The notes: generated from the letters alone by a model not told the origin. 50,184 nt of DNA from Acidobacteriota bacterium (GCA_016191015.1 JACPPM010000218.1:1-50184), one strand, 5' to 3'. Positions 10,037 to 18,687 are shown, counted from the stretch's first letter. Numbers and translations are program-made.

Positions 10037-11416
10037 TCACAGCGGCTCCTTGAGTGCTTCGATGGCACGTTCGAGGGCAATACCTCGAGAGCCTTTGACC
10101 AGAATGACATCTCCTCGCTGCGTGTAGTTTCTGAGAAACGCCGCCGCGTCTCCGGCATTGCGGAAAGACTGGATCTCGCCTCGGTACGCGGAGCGACGGG
10201 CCCCATCGGCGAGCAGGGTTGCCTGTGGACCCACGGTGATCAGCATGGAGATCTTCTTCTGATTCCCGATGAATCGCCCGGCCTGCGTGTGGAGCGCTCG
10301 GCTCTGTGTGCCCAGCTCGAGCATGTCCCCCGCGACCAGCACGCGACGGCCAGAGCAAGGGAAGCCGGCCAGCATCTCGACGGCAGCGTGGAGCGCCCGC
10401 GGGTTCGAATTGTACGCGTCGTTGAGAACGAGGGCGCCATTGGGCAGCTTCACAATCTCCCCGCGCAAGCCCGCGGGCCGCACCGACGGGATACGCCGCA
10501 GGATGGTGGGGATCGGAACGCCAAGGCCGTCAGCCACGGCAACGGCTGCCAGGAGATTCGCGAGCGCGTGTTTCCCGATCACGCGGGCCGTCACGGGGAA
10601 GCGGCGGCTGCCCACCACCAGCGTGAAGCTCATTCCACGCACACCCAAGAACCGGATGTGCGTTGCACGGTAGCGGTTGTGCTCCTGAAACCCGTAGCTC
10701 AGTATCCGACCCTTGAAACGGCGTGACATCCGGACCACCCAACTATCGTCGCCATTGATGACGGCGAGGCCGTCGCGCGGGAGCGCATCGAGTAATTCCG
10801 CCTTGGCCAACGCCACGTTTCGGATGGACCCCATCGTTTCCATATGGACCGGACTGATGTTCGTCACAACACCGACCGACGGTGCGCTGATCCGGCACAG
10901 ACTCGCGATCTCGCCCGGAGTCGACATACCCATCTCGAGAACTGCAAACCTCTGCTTCGGCTGAAGGCGCAGGAGACTCACAGGCAGACCGTACTGATTG
11001 TTCAGATTGCCTTCGCTTTTCAGGACGTTTTTCCCGAGGAGAGTCGCGATAAAATCCTTCGTGGTGGTCTTCCCGGTCGTTCCCGTCACGCCGATCACCG
11101 TGACCTCGGACTGGCGCCGCACCCAACTTGCCAGGTCATGCAGGGCGCGGGTCGTGTCCTTCACCATGATCACCGCCGGAAACAACCTCAGCTCGTCCAT
11201 GTCACGATGAGCGGCCAGGCCGCGCGCCCCCTTCGACACCGCATCCGACAGGAAGTCGTGCCCGTCCAGCGACCGCCCCTTGATGGCAAAAAAGAAGTCG
11301 CCCGGCCCGGCCGCTCTCGAGTCGATCGTGAACCTCGAGAATGCTCCATCGTTTCGTCCCGAGAGAATGATCCCTCCTGTGCCCGCCCGGATCTGCTGGA
11401 GCGTCAATGTCGGCAT
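10037..11416 (-). CDS. murF: UDP-N-acetylmuramoyl-tripeptide--D-alanyl-D-alanine ligase
   Basis: MurF adds the D-Ala-D-Ala dipeptide to the UDP-MurNAc tripeptide, the last cytoplasmic ligation. The 459-residue product has the N-terminal IDSRAAGPGDFFFAIKG region typical of MurE/MurF, the P-loop TGTTGKTTTK (111-120), the segment EMGMSTPGEIASL and the C-terminal NDAYNSNPRAL. A GGGAGG ribosome site seven bases upstream fixes the ATG at 11416. The D-Ala-D-Ala ligase gene (ddl) that supplies its substrate is not in this cluster and must lie elsewhere. Confidence 0.97.
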   Translation of the reverse strand: MPTLTLQQIRAGTGGIILSGRNDGAFSRFTIDSRAAGPGDFFFAIKGRSLDGHDFLSDAVSKGARGLAAHRDMDELRLFPAVIMVKDTTRALHDLASWVRRQSEVTVIGVTGTTGKTTTKDFIATLLGKNVLKSEGNLNNQYGLPVSLLRLQPKQRFAVLEMGMSTPGEIASLCRISAPSVGVVTNISPVHMETMGSIRNVALAKAELLDALPRDGLAVINGDDSWVVRMSRRFKGRILSYGFQEHNRYRATHIRFLGVRGMSFTLVVGSRRFPVTARVIGKHALANLLAAVAVADGLGVPIPTILRRIPSVRPAGLRGEIVKLPNGALVLNDAYNSNPRALHAAVEMLAGFPCSGRRVLVAGDMLELGTQSRALHTQAGRFIGNQKKISMLITVGPQATLLADGARRSAYRGEIQSFRNAGDAAAFLRNYTQRGDVILVKGSRGIALERAIEALKEPL

Positions 11417-11510
11417 TCAACGCCTCCCGGTCTTGGAGCCTCATGCGTCAGCAGTGCATGGCGTGTGTCGATCTCCGAGTCAGATCCAGGCGAGTCCGTT
11501 TCCGGTCCAA

Positions 11511-11583
11511 CGCACAGACGCAAAGGCGCAAAGTCACAGAATGGGATCAGAGCTTCTTTGCGCCTCTGCGTCTTTGCGTTTGC
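11511..11583. repeat. Inverted octamer array (CGCAAAGN) between murE and murF
   Basis: The left arm at 11511-11542 is four 8-base words (CGCACAGA, CGCAAAGG, CGCAAAGT, CACAGAAT). The right arm at 11556-11579 is three inverted words (CTTTGCGC, CTCTGCGT, CTTTGCGT), with a spacer of about 13 bases. It fills most of the 190-base gap between murE and murF, about 24 bases from the murE stop. Confidence 0.87.
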
Positions 11584-11606
11584 AAGGATCTCCATCAGAG
11601 CCGACA

Positions 11607-13079
11607 CTAGCGCCTCCATCCCTCCACGACCTCGCGGTCGCTGAAGTGGATCGTCCTGTCCTTGAAGATCTGATAGTCCTCGTGGCCTTTCCCTGCGATC
11701 ACAACAACGTCGCCCTCCTGCGCGTCGGCCAGTGCCGCCAGAATCGCCTCCTTCCTGTCCACGATCCTCCGGTAGGACCGCCATGTGCCAAAACCCTGTT
11801 CCGCTTCGTCCATGATCGCCTCGGGCGCCTCGCTCCTCGGATTGTCGCTCGTCAGAATGGCCGCATCGGCGTGACGGGCAACCGCCGCGGCCATCAGAGG
11901 GCGCTTGCGGCGATCGCGATCACCACCACATCCGAAGACAGCAATGATGCGCCCGCGCGCGACAGCCCGGACGCTCGAGAGAATGTTCTCGAGGGCATCG
12001 GGGGTGTGGGCGTAATCTACTACTGTAGTAAAATTCCCGGATGCGATCGTCTCGAAGCGACCCGGCACCGCGCTCAGAGCGGCGATCCCCCGTTGCGCGA
12101 CCTCCGGAGGCAACCCCAGCCCGCAGGCGGCGGTGACTGCCGCGAGGGCATTGTGGACGTTGAACCGCCCGGTCATCGGGGAGCTCAACTCGAAGCTCCC
12201 CCACGGAGAACGTACTCTGCCACGGAACCCGCTCATGGTGAAGTCACATCCTTCGATTGTGACATCGGCACCCGGCTCGATGCCGTAGCTCAGCACGCGG
12301 GCTCTAGTCGAAGCGGCAACGGTGGCGAATTCCGCGGAGTCGCGGTTGATGACGGCGATGCTGTCGGAGTCGAGGGATTCGAAGAGCTTCAGCTTGGCCC
12401 GACGGTACGAAGGCATGTCCCCGTGGAAGTCGAGATGATCCTGCGTGAGGTTGGTGAAGACGGCTGCGGCGAAACGAACTGCCTGGACGCGCTGCATTTC
12501 CAGGGCGTGCGAAGAAACCTCCATGGCGACGTGGGTGCAGCCCGAGTCCAGGCACTCGTGGAGCATCGCCTGCAGATCGATTGCCTCGGGCGTCGTCCGA
12601 CTCGCGACGCTGGTCGAATCGCCGATGCGGTAGCGGATGGTCCCGAGCAGTCCGGTTTTATGCCCGGAAGCGGTCAGAATCGAATCGACCATGAACGTCG
12701 TCGTGGTCTTGCCGTTGGTGCCCGTCACACCCACGACCGACAGCTTCCGGCTGGGGGACCCGTAGAACCGGTCTGCCGCCGCAGCCATCGCGCGGCGCGC
12801 ATCTGGGACCTGCACCACGGCGACGCCGGCCGGCCGGCTTACGGCGTCCCGATCGGCGATGCATGCCACGGCGCCGCGTTCGACGGCCTTGGGCATGAAC
12901 CTCATACCATCATCAACCAGGCCCTTCAGGGCGAAAAAGGCCGTGCCCGACCGCCGTTCACCCTGCTGGCCTCCCGGCTCGACCTTCCTGGAGTCATAAG
13001 CCAACGCGCGGACGTCCACCTCGGGATCGCCGTAGATGATCTGTGGCAGGCTGTCGGCGATGAGGTCACAGAGTTTCAT
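11607..13079 (-). CDS. murE: UDP-N-acetylmuramoyl-L-alanyl-D-glutamate--2,6-diaminopimelate ligase
   Basis: MurE adds the third stem residue. The 490-residue product has the N-terminal DSRKVEPG region, the P-loop TGTNGKTTTT (119-128), the central DHLDFHGDM and the C-terminal motif DNPR (412-415, followed by SE). DNPR is the family marker for meso-diaminopimelate rather than lysine, so DAP-type peptidoglycan is predicted. A short Gln/Glu/Arg-rich insertion (GGQQGERRSG, about 36-45) sits in the N-terminal domain. The gene starts about 15 bases after ftsI. Confidence 0.97.
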   Translation of the reverse strand: MKLCDLIADSLPQIIYGDPEVDVRALAYDSRKVEPGGQQGERRSGTAFFALKGLVDDGMRFMPKAVERGAVACIADRDAVSRPAGVAVVQVPDARRAMAAAADRFYGSPSRKLSVVGVTGTNGKTTTTFMVDSILTASGHKTGLLGTIRYRIGDSTSVASRTTPEAIDLQAMLHECLDSGCTHVAMEVSSHALEMQRVQAVRFAAAVFTNLTQDHLDFHGDMPSYRRAKLKLFESLDSDSIAVINRDSAEFATVAASTRARVLSYGIEPGADVTIEGCDFTMSGFRGRVRSPWGSFELSSPMTGRFNVHNALAAVTAACGLGLPPEVAQRGIAALSAVPGRFETIASGNFTTVVDYAHTPDALENILSSVRAVARGRIIAVFGCGGDRDRRKRPLMAAAVARHADAAILTSDNPRSEAPEAIMDEAEQGFGTWRSYRRIVDRKEAILAALADAQEGDVVVIAGKGHEDYQIFKDRTIHFSDREVVEGWRR

Positions 13080-13094
13080 CTTGATGCTCTTTCA

Positions 13095-15173
13095 TCAACG
13101 ATCTCGCTGAAGCGAGAGGACGAGGCGACAGCGCTTCCCGATGGGCGCACCCGGGCGCGGGGACTGGTCGATCACGTACCCGCTGCCGGAGGCGTCGAAG
13201 CTGACCCCCATCGGGCCGAGAACATGGGCCACTTCGCGAAGCGTCTTCCCGTGGAGATCCGGGAAGGCGGGACCCGGCTGTGTCGGCGGCGCCTCGTGGA
13301 AGGGTCCATCCGGCTCGCGAGAGAGTTGAGCGGATTCGACCGTGGGTTCCTCATCGGACGGTTCTCGCCTCGAGGGCCGGAAGTCGTCGACCTCCCCACC
13401 GCCTCCCTCTGCGGCGTAAGCCGCCTGTTCGCCCCGGCTGAGAGAGGCATAGGTAACCTGCGGTCTGACCGACTGCCTGCGCTCGGGGAACACATTCATG
13501 TAGCGCAGGATCCGCTCGGCGCAGATCTTGTAGACGGGCGCAGCGATGAGCCCTCCGTAGTAAGCGCCTTCGGGCTCGTCGATGACCACGATCATGGCGA
13601 GAGCGGGGTTCTCCACGGGTGTGAATCCGACGAAGGAGGACACGTGCTTGCCGGGCGCGTACCGGCCCGTCTTGCTGTCGGCCTTCTGTGCCGTGCCGGT
13701 CTTGCCGGCAGTGGAGAAGCCGTCCATCCGGGCGGCGATACCGGTGCCGCGCTCGACGACGTCGGTGAGGATGTCGCCAAGGTCGCGAGCGACCGTCGAA
13801 TCGATAATCCGGACGGGCGGCAGAGTTGTGGGCGTGCTCCATCCCTGCCCGCCGGCAGCGACGATCTGGCGCACGAGGCGGGGCCGCACGGCGAATCCGC
13901 CGTTGGCCACGGCTGAGGTGGCCGAGAGAACCTGGAGTGGCGTGACGCTGACCTCCTGGCCCATGCAGAGAGCGCCGATCGAGATCAGGGACCAGTCTTT
14001 TGGCTCGCGCAGGATCCCGCTGCTCTCGCCCGGCAGGTCGATGCCGGTCGGCCTGCCGAATCCGAATGCGCGCATATAGGAGTAGAGTCGCTGGTTGCCG
14101 AGGCGGAGGCCGAGCTTGATCGAGCCGACATTGCTGGAGTATTCGATGATCTCATCCATGCTCAGGACGCCGAACGGCTTGTGGTCCCGGATGCGATGGC
14201 CTGCGATCTCGATGGCACCGAGTTGGCAGTCGAACTTTTCGTCGATCCGCGCGGTCTTTTCGGCGAGGCTGGCCGCGGCGACGATGATCTTGAAGGTGGA
14301 CCCAGGTTCGTAGCAGTCCTGGATCGCGCGATTGCGTCTCTGGTCCTCACGGCTGCCCTGAAGCTCATTCGGGTCGTATGTCGGCCAGTTGGCCATGGCA
14401 AGGATTTCACCGGAGCGCGGATTCATGACAGTGATCGACCCGCCCCGCGCATGGTGCCGCTCGACCGCCGCCCGCAGCTCATGCTCGGCGATGTACTGGA
14501 TCACCTCGTCGATCGTGAGAATGATGTTGCTGCCGGGCTGGGTCGGCACGAGTGTCGAATAGGAAAACTCGCGTTGACGGGCGTCGATCTCGACGACAAC
14601 CTTTCCCGGCATCCCGCGCAGCTCACGATCGTACTGATACTCGACGCCGGCGAGCCCGCTGTTGTCCATTCCGACGTAGCCCAGGAGATGACTCGCGAGC
14701 TCTTCCTTCGGATCGAATCTCTTGCTTTCCGCAATGAACCCGATTCCTTCGAGATCCAGATTGCGGATCTTTTCGACCGCCTCGGCCGGAAGCTTGCGCG
14801 CGACCCAGACGAAGTCCTTGCGCGACTGGAAACGATCGAGAAGGTCGGAACGGAGGGAGGGGTCGGCGAGAGCAGAGGCGATGGCGGCGGCCGCGCGCGC
14901 GGGCTCCTCGATCTTTCCGGGTACGCCATAGCAGCTCTCGACCTCCCTCGTGATCGCCAACTCATGGCCGTTGCGATCGAGGATCGTGCCGCGCTTGGCG
15001 TCGATCTCGATCACGCGCTGGTTCTGCCGGAGCGCCTTGCTGAGCAGCTCATCCCGCTTCTTCACCTGCAGGTCCACGAGCCGCCAGACGATCCCGACGC
15101 TCCAGACCATGGCGAAAAAGGCGGCAAAGTATACCCTTCTCCGAAGGCGTTTCTGGGTCCTGTCCGCCGCCAT
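13095..15173 (-). CDS. ftsI: Septal transpeptidase FtsI (PBP3) with C-terminal PASTA domain
   Basis: This class B penicillin-binding protein cross-links septal peptidoglycan as partner of FtsW. The 692-residue product has a basic N-terminus, one membrane segment at about residues 14-34, the PBP dimerisation domain with RGTILDRNG, and the transpeptidase motifs PGSTFK (Ser292, Lys295), SSN (346-348) and KTGT (from 491). A Glu/Ser-rich linker and one PASTA domain (about 633-689) follow. PASTA domains bind peptidoglycan stems or stabilise PBPs; the E. coli protein lacks one. ATG at 15173 is preferred over GTG at 15182, because GGTGAGAATC precedes it. Confidence 0.96.
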   Translation of the reverse strand: MAADRTQKRLRRRVYFAAFFAMVWSVGIVWRLVDLQVKKRDELLSKALRQNQRVIEIDAKRGTILDRNGHELAITREVESCYGVPGKIEEPARAAAAIASALADPSLRSDLLDRFQSRKDFVWVARKLPAEAVEKIRNLDLEGIGFIAESKRFDPKEELASHLLGYVGMDNSGLAGVEYQYDRELRGMPGKVVVEIDARQREFSYSTLVPTQPGSNIILTIDEVIQYIAEHELRAAVERHHARGGSITVMNPRSGEILAMANWPTYDPNELQGSREDQRRNRAIQDCYEPGSTFKIIVAAASLAEKTARIDEKFDCQLGAIEIAGHRIRDHKPFGVLSMDEIIEYSSNVGSIKLGLRLGNQRLYSYMRAFGFGRPTGIDLPGESSGILREPKDWSLISIGALCMGQEVSVTPLQVLSATSAVANGGFAVRPRLVRQIVAAGGQGWSTPTTLPPVRIIDSTVARDLGDILTDVVERGTGIAARMDGFSTAGKTGTAQKADSKTGRYAPGKHVSSFVGFTPVENPALAMIVVIDEPEGAYYGGLIAAPVYKICAERILRYMNVFPERRQSVRPQVTYASLSRGEQAAYAAEGGGGEVDDFRPSRREPSDEEPTVESAQLSREPDGPFHEAPPTQPGPAFPDLHGKTLREVAHVLGPMGVSFDASGSGYVIDQSPRPGAPIGKRCRLVLSLQRDR

Positions 15174-15242
15174 GATTCTCACCCAAATCGATCGCGGATC
15201 TCGGGCCGGCCCCCGGACCCACTCGGACCAATCGGCAAAAGG

Positions 15243-15283
15243 GCCACAGAGGCGACGGGGGACAATCCCGGTGCCTCTGTGGC
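15243..15283. repeat. REP-like hairpin upstream of ftsI
   Basis: GCCACAGAGGC (15243-15253) and GCCTCTGTGGC (15273-15283) are a perfect 11-base inverted repeat around a 19-base loop that contains a second small CGGG/CCCG pairing. It lies in the 166-base ftsL-ftsI gap. It resembles REP-type palindromes, but no associated transposase gene is in the window. Confidence 0.75.
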
Positions 15284-15339
15284 ACGTAGCGTCGGGGCGC
15301 TGCCATGGCGGGAGGAATTCGCCAGCGATCGATTCGAAA

Positions 15340-15753
15340 TCACCGTTGCCCCCTCAAGAGACTCTCCGGCGCCTGGTCTGCCTTCGACAGCTCACCCGTG
15401 CCGTCGCCGGAGGGCTGGAGCAGGAAAATCTGATCGCCGGTCGGAGTCGTCAGGTCGAGCTTTCCGCGGGCGATCCCGTCGATGCGGTCGAGCGAGAGGA
15501 GCGTGGCGCGCTTCAGCATGAGGCGCCGCTTTTCCTCGAGCTGCATGTCGTGCTCGCGACGAAGCTGCTTCGCCTCGTACCCGAAACGGATCATCTCGTT
15601 CCGCTGCCATACGTAAAAGAGAATCGAGAGCAGGAGGACGACTCCCACCAACACCGAAACGAGGAAGTCCCGAACATGATGGTGGTCGATCTCACGCACA
15701 ACCACACCATTGACGACCTTCCTCGTCACAATGGTGGACGCGGTCGAGCTCAC
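15340..15753 (-). CDS. ftsL: Cell division protein FtsL-like
   Basis: FtsL is a small bitopic protein of the FtsQBL complex that activates FtsWI. The 137-residue product has a short cytoplasmic N-terminus with a basic/His cluster, one membrane segment at about residues 29-49, and a charged heptad-rich stretch (about 52-95) fitting a coiled coil. A Pro/Ser/Gly-rich tail follows. FtsL conservation is too low for sequence motifs, so the call rests on size, topology and position between rsmH and ftsI. Its ATG overlaps the rsmH stop as ATGA. Confidence 0.85.
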   Translation of the reverse strand: MSSTASTIVTRKVVNGVVVREIDHHHVRDFLVSVLVGVVLLLSILFYVWQRNEMIRFGYEAKQLRREHDMQLEEKRRLMLKRATLLSLDRIDGIARGKLDLTTPTGDQIFLLQPSGDGTGELSKADQAPESLLRGQR

Positions 15754-16670
15754 CGGGCCCCCTCCTCCTCCCTCCCCTCGCCTTCGGCCGTACGCGCGAG
15801 GGCACGGAGCTTCGCCGACCGCGAGCGCGGATTCCGCCGCCGCTCATCCTCACCCGCAACCACAGGCTTCTTTGTCAGAATTTGATAGTCGACTGTCACG
15901 CGAGCCATCTCACGAAAGGTCTGCTTGACGATGCGGTCCTCGAGTGAGTGATAGCTGATGACGACGATCCGCCCGCCCGGAGCCAGCTCGGACGCCGCCT
16001 CGCGCAGGAACACTCCCAGTCCCTCCAGCTCACCATTCACAGCGATCCGAAGGGCCATGAAGGGGAGCGTCGCGGGATGGTGCGTGCGCCCTCTCCCGGC
16101 CACCGACCTGACGGCGTCGACGAGGTCGGCGGTCGTTCGGAAGGTGCGCGCGCGGCGGCGGTCGACGATGGCACGCGCCAGGCGTCGCCAGAACCTGACC
16201 TCGCCCAGATCGCGAAAGATCCTCTCGAGCTCCTCGCGCGGTTCCTCGTTCAGCAGCTCCGCGGCCGTCGGGCCGGTCCGGGCATCCATCCGCATGTCGA
16301 GCGGCTCATCCCGCAAGAAGCTGAAGCCGCGGCCCGAGCCTTCGAGCTGGTACGAGCTCAGCCCGAGATCGATCAGGCAGCCACCGAACGGCATCGAGGG
16401 CATATCGAAGCGCCGCCATTCTTTGAAGTCGGCGCAGCGGGTGGCGAGGCGCGGAGCGAGATCGGAAAGGGCTGCGGTGGCAAGGGCGATCGAGTCGGCG
16501 TCGCGATCGAAGGCGACGAGCGTCGTTCCGGGTGCGGCCTCGAGAATCGCACGGGTGTGCGAACCGAGGCCGAGTGTGCAGTCGATGTAGTAATAGCCGG
16601 GGCGGGGGCAGAGCAGGTGGACGCATTCTTCGCGCAGGACGGGTTGGTGAGATACGCTGGGGTGGGTCAT
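15750..16670 (-). CDS. rsmH: 16S rRNA (cytosine1402-N4)-methyltransferase RsmH (MraW)
   Basis: RsmH N4-methylates C1402 of 16S rRNA in the P site using S-adenosylmethionine. The 306-residue product begins MTHPSVSHQPVL and has DCTLGLGSHTRAIL (cofactor loop), FDRDADSI, the family segment LIDLGLSSYQLE, FLRDEPLDMRMD, and HPATLPFMALRIAVN with ISYHSLEDRIVKQTF. The ATG at 16670 matches family start and length. An upstream ATG at 16745 overlaps the mraZ stop (TGATG) and would add 25 residues; coupling to mraZ makes it a real alternative. Confidence 0.96.
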   Translation of the reverse strand: MTHPSVSHQPVLREECVHLLCPRPGYYYIDCTLGLGSHTRAILEAAPGTTLVAFDRDADSIALATAALSDLAPRLATRCADFKEWRRFDMPSMPFGGCLIDLGLSSYQLEGSGRGFSFLRDEPLDMRMDARTGPTAAELLNEEPREELERIFRDLGEVRFWRRLARAIVDRRRARTFRTTADLVDAVRSVAGRGRTHHPATLPFMALRIAVNGELEGLGVFLREAASELAPGGRIVVISYHSLEDRIVKQTFREMARVTVDYQILTKKPVVAGEDERRRNPRSRSAKLRALARTAEGEGREEEGAR

Positions 16671-16744
16671 GCTTGCTTTTATGTCCCATAGGGTGGGGGG
16701 GTCTGCGGGTCGCTCGTTCCCTCCCGCCCCGGCTCCGTGAAACA

Positions 16745-17185
16745 TCAGAAACCCATATCCGAAAGCATCTGCCGCTCTTCGGCAGTCAGATGCGCTCCGA
16801 CACGCTGTTCTTCGAATCGCTGTCGATTCCATAGCGTGAGATGATTGTGCTTTCCCAACAGGACGGCCTCGCCGTCGAGTCCCGCGGATTGACGCAGGAT
16901 CGGATGGATGAGGGTTCGGCCTTGTCCGTCGAAGGCGGTCGATCGTCCGTAGTATGAAGTCAGGTCTGTGAACTTGATGATGGCTCTGTTCATGCTGGGT
17001 GATTTCTCCAGCTTGCGTTCGATCTCTTCCCATACTGGAAGTGGATAAATCTTGATCTCCAATCCATCGAGACTCGTGACGTAGAACTCATTGCCCCACT
17101 TGCCCTCGATGTACGCGCGCAGCTCGGAAGGCAGTTTGAACCGGCCCTTCTCATCGAAAGTGATGAAGTAGTTCCCCCGCAACAT
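16745..17185 (-). CDS. mraZ: Transcriptional regulator MraZ
   Basis: MraZ is an AbrB-fold DNA-binding protein that represses the dcw operon in E. coli by binding direct repeats at its promoter. The 146-residue product has two SpoVT-AbrB-type halves, beginning FDEKGRFKLPSELR and later AFDGQGRTLIHPILR. It opens the operon, about 75 bases after the predicted transcription start. Three regularly spaced TGGAC repeats at the promoter are the likely autoregulatory site. Confidence 0.95.
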   Translation of the reverse strand: MLRGNYFITFDEKGRFKLPSELRAYIEGKWGNEFYVTSLDGLEIKIYPLPVWEEIERKLEKSPSMNRAIIKFTDLTSYYGRSTAFDGQGRTLIHPILRQSAGLDGEAVLLGKHNHLTLWNRQRFEEQRVGAHLTAEERQMLSDMGF

Positions 17186-17242
17186 TGTCGCGTCCTGCCT
17201 GACCCAGAAGGTATCGTTTGACGACGATTCTAGTCCCCTTTG

Positions 17243-17267
17243 GTCCAGAACCGTCCACCGCGGTCCA
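17243..17267 (-). promoter_or_regulatory. Predicted MraZ operator: three TGGAC direct repeats
   Basis: On the minus strand TGGAC occurs three times at exact 10-base intervals (complement GTCCA at 17243-17247, 17253-17257 and 17263-17267). The array covers the transcription start and touches the -10 element. Described MraZ sites are direct TGGGN repeats with five-base spacers. The spacing matches exactly and the word differs at one base. Autoregulation is inferred from this. Confidence 0.72.
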
Positions 17268-17295
17268 TCCTACAGTCGAGGAAATACCTTGTCAA
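17267..17295 (-). promoter_or_regulatory. Sigma70-type promoter of the dcw operon
   Basis: Reading on the minus strand, TTGACA (17295-17290) and TAGGAT (17272-17267) are separated by exactly 17 bases. An AT-rich stretch just upstream (about 17301-17322) resembles an UP element. Transcription would start near 17260, giving a leader of about 75 bases before mraZ. It is the only strong promoter I see for the 14-gene operon. Confidence 0.85.
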
Positions 17296-17408
17296 GCCTG
17301 AATTTAAAGAATTTTTTATGAAGCTGCGGAGTGGATTAACCGGGGAACTCCCGGCGGCAGCGATGAGCTCTGAGATTCGGAGTAGACGCGCACGCGCATG
17401 AGCGCAAC

Positions 17409-17514
17409 GTCATCCTGAGGAGCCGGGCGAGGCCCGGTGGCGAAGGATCTCCACCAAGGGCTACGGGTCTCGCAGGAGATCCTTCGGCCCGGCTGCGCCG
17501 AGCCTCAGGATGAC
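17409..17514. repeat. CATCCTGAGG-type palindromic repeat, copy 1
   Basis: The left arm (17409-17452) starts GTCATCCTGAGGAGCCGGGC and the right arm (17475-17514) ends CCTCAGGATGAC. The arms are long imperfect inverted repeats with an internal GAAGGATCTCC/GGAGATCCTTC pairing. A second copy is at 39526-39619. It lies between the divergent mraZ and ychF genes, so it could also separate their promoters. Confidence 0.85.
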
Positions 17515-17607
17515 ATGCTGGCTGTACTGCGGCCAAGTGTACTCCGAATCTCAGATGTGCTTCTGCGGGTTGCAAAGACCCTGGCCGATGGTCAAGAATG
17601 TGCGGCG

Positions 17608-18687
17608 ATGAAGTTCACGCTGTTTGGTCTGCCCAAGACCGGAAAAACCACACTCTTCAATCTGTTGACCGGATCGCAGCTCGAGACGAGCAAGTTTGCC
17701 GCGACGGAGAAGTCGGTGCACATCGGACGCTGTCTCGTGCAGGACCCGCGTGTCAGGACGTTGAGCGAGATCTTCAAACCTCGCAAAACGATCTTTGCCC
17801 AGATCGACTACGTGGACTTGGGTGGACTGGCATTCGGCGACGTGAAAGAAACTGAGCTCCTCCCGCATCTCAGGAACAGCGATGGGTTGGCGCATGTCGT
17901 GAGGGCGTTCGAGGATGACGAGATGCCGGTCGACGTCGGGCTCGATCCGATCCGTGATCTCCGGAGAATGGACGACGAGCTGATCCTGGCGGACATGGTC
18001 GTGGTGGAGAACCGCCTCGATCGCCTCGCGAAGGATCTGAAGAAGGGAAAGCGTCCTGAGTTGGTGAAGGAAGAAGAGGTGGTCACGCGCTGTCGAGACG
18101 TGCTGTCCGGCGGGACTCCTCTCCGGGACGTGGCCTTCGCGGAGGAGGAGATGAGGCTCATTCGCGGTTTCATGTTCCTGAGTCAGAAGCCGCTTCTCGG
18201 CATCGTCAATCTCGGCGAGAAGGACACGAGTCGGCTTGGCGACCACACCGGCTTGTTTCCGCCGCAGTGGAAGGACTCTACAAACGTAGTGATTTGTCCG
18301 GTCTCGGCCGTCATCGAAGAGGCGATTTCCAAGCTGTCCGAAGCGGACGCGGCCGAGTACATTGCTGCCTACGGTCTCACCGAAACTGCCCTGGCGCGTC
18401 TGATCCGGAACAGTTACTCGCTTCTCGGGCTGGTCTCTTTTTTCACTGTCGGCGAAGACGAAGTGCGCGCCTGGACGGTCCGCAAGGGGATCAATGCGCG
18501 AGGCGCGGCCGGCGCCATCCACTCGGATCTCGAACGCGGTTTCATCAGGGCCGAAGTCGTCACCTACGACGACTTCATGGCGGCCGGCTCCTTGTCCGCC
18601 TGCCGCCAGAATGGGACGCTTCGCCTGGAAGGCAAGGATTATCCGGTCAGCGACGGCGAGATTATCCACTTCCGTTCAGGGGTTTGA
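17608..18687 (+). CDS. YchF/Obg-like GTPase-family protein, divergent
   Basis: YchF (OLA1) proteins are ribosome-associated P-loop NTPases that prefer ATP. The 359-residue product starts with a P-loop, GLPKTGKTTLFN, where classical YchF has GLPNVGKSTLFN. It has a switch II region VDLGGLAFGDV (classically DIAGLVKGA), a G4-like NLGE matching the altered NxxE of YchF, a helical middle region, and a C-terminal TGS-type domain with FFTVGEDEVRAWTVRKG and GFIRAEVVTYDDF. The shortened, altered switch region suggests a paralogous subfamily. The reading frame is open upstream through a repeat, but the ATG at 17608 opens the conserved fold. Confidence 0.88.
   Translation: MKFTLFGLPKTGKTTLFNLLTGSQLETSKFAATEKSVHIGRCLVQDPRVRTLSEIFKPRKTIFAQIDYVDLGGLAFGDVKETELLPHLRNSDGLAHVVRAFEDDEMPVDVGLDPIRDLRRMDDELILADMVVVENRLDRLAKDLKKGKRPELVKEEEVVTRCRDVLSGGTPLRDVAFAEEEMRLIRGFMFLSQKPLLGIVNLGEKDTSRLGDHTGLFPPQWKDSTNVVICPVSAVIEEAISKLSEADAAEYIAAYGLTETALARLIRNSYSLLGLVSFFTVGEDEVRAWTVRKGINARGAAGAIHSDLERGFIRAEVVTYDDFMAAGSLSACRQNGTLRLEGKDYPVSDGEIIHFRSGV

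Noticed and set aside
11280-13916. 878-residue plus-strand open frame across murF, murE and ftsI
   Set aside because: It crosses three well-defined minus-strand genes and an intergenic repeat; it exists because of high GC and has no recognisable motif.
15750-17033. Extended 427-residue RsmH
   Set aside because: The extra N-terminal 121 residues run over the mraZ coding region in another frame and are not conserved; a start at 16670 or 16745 is far more likely.
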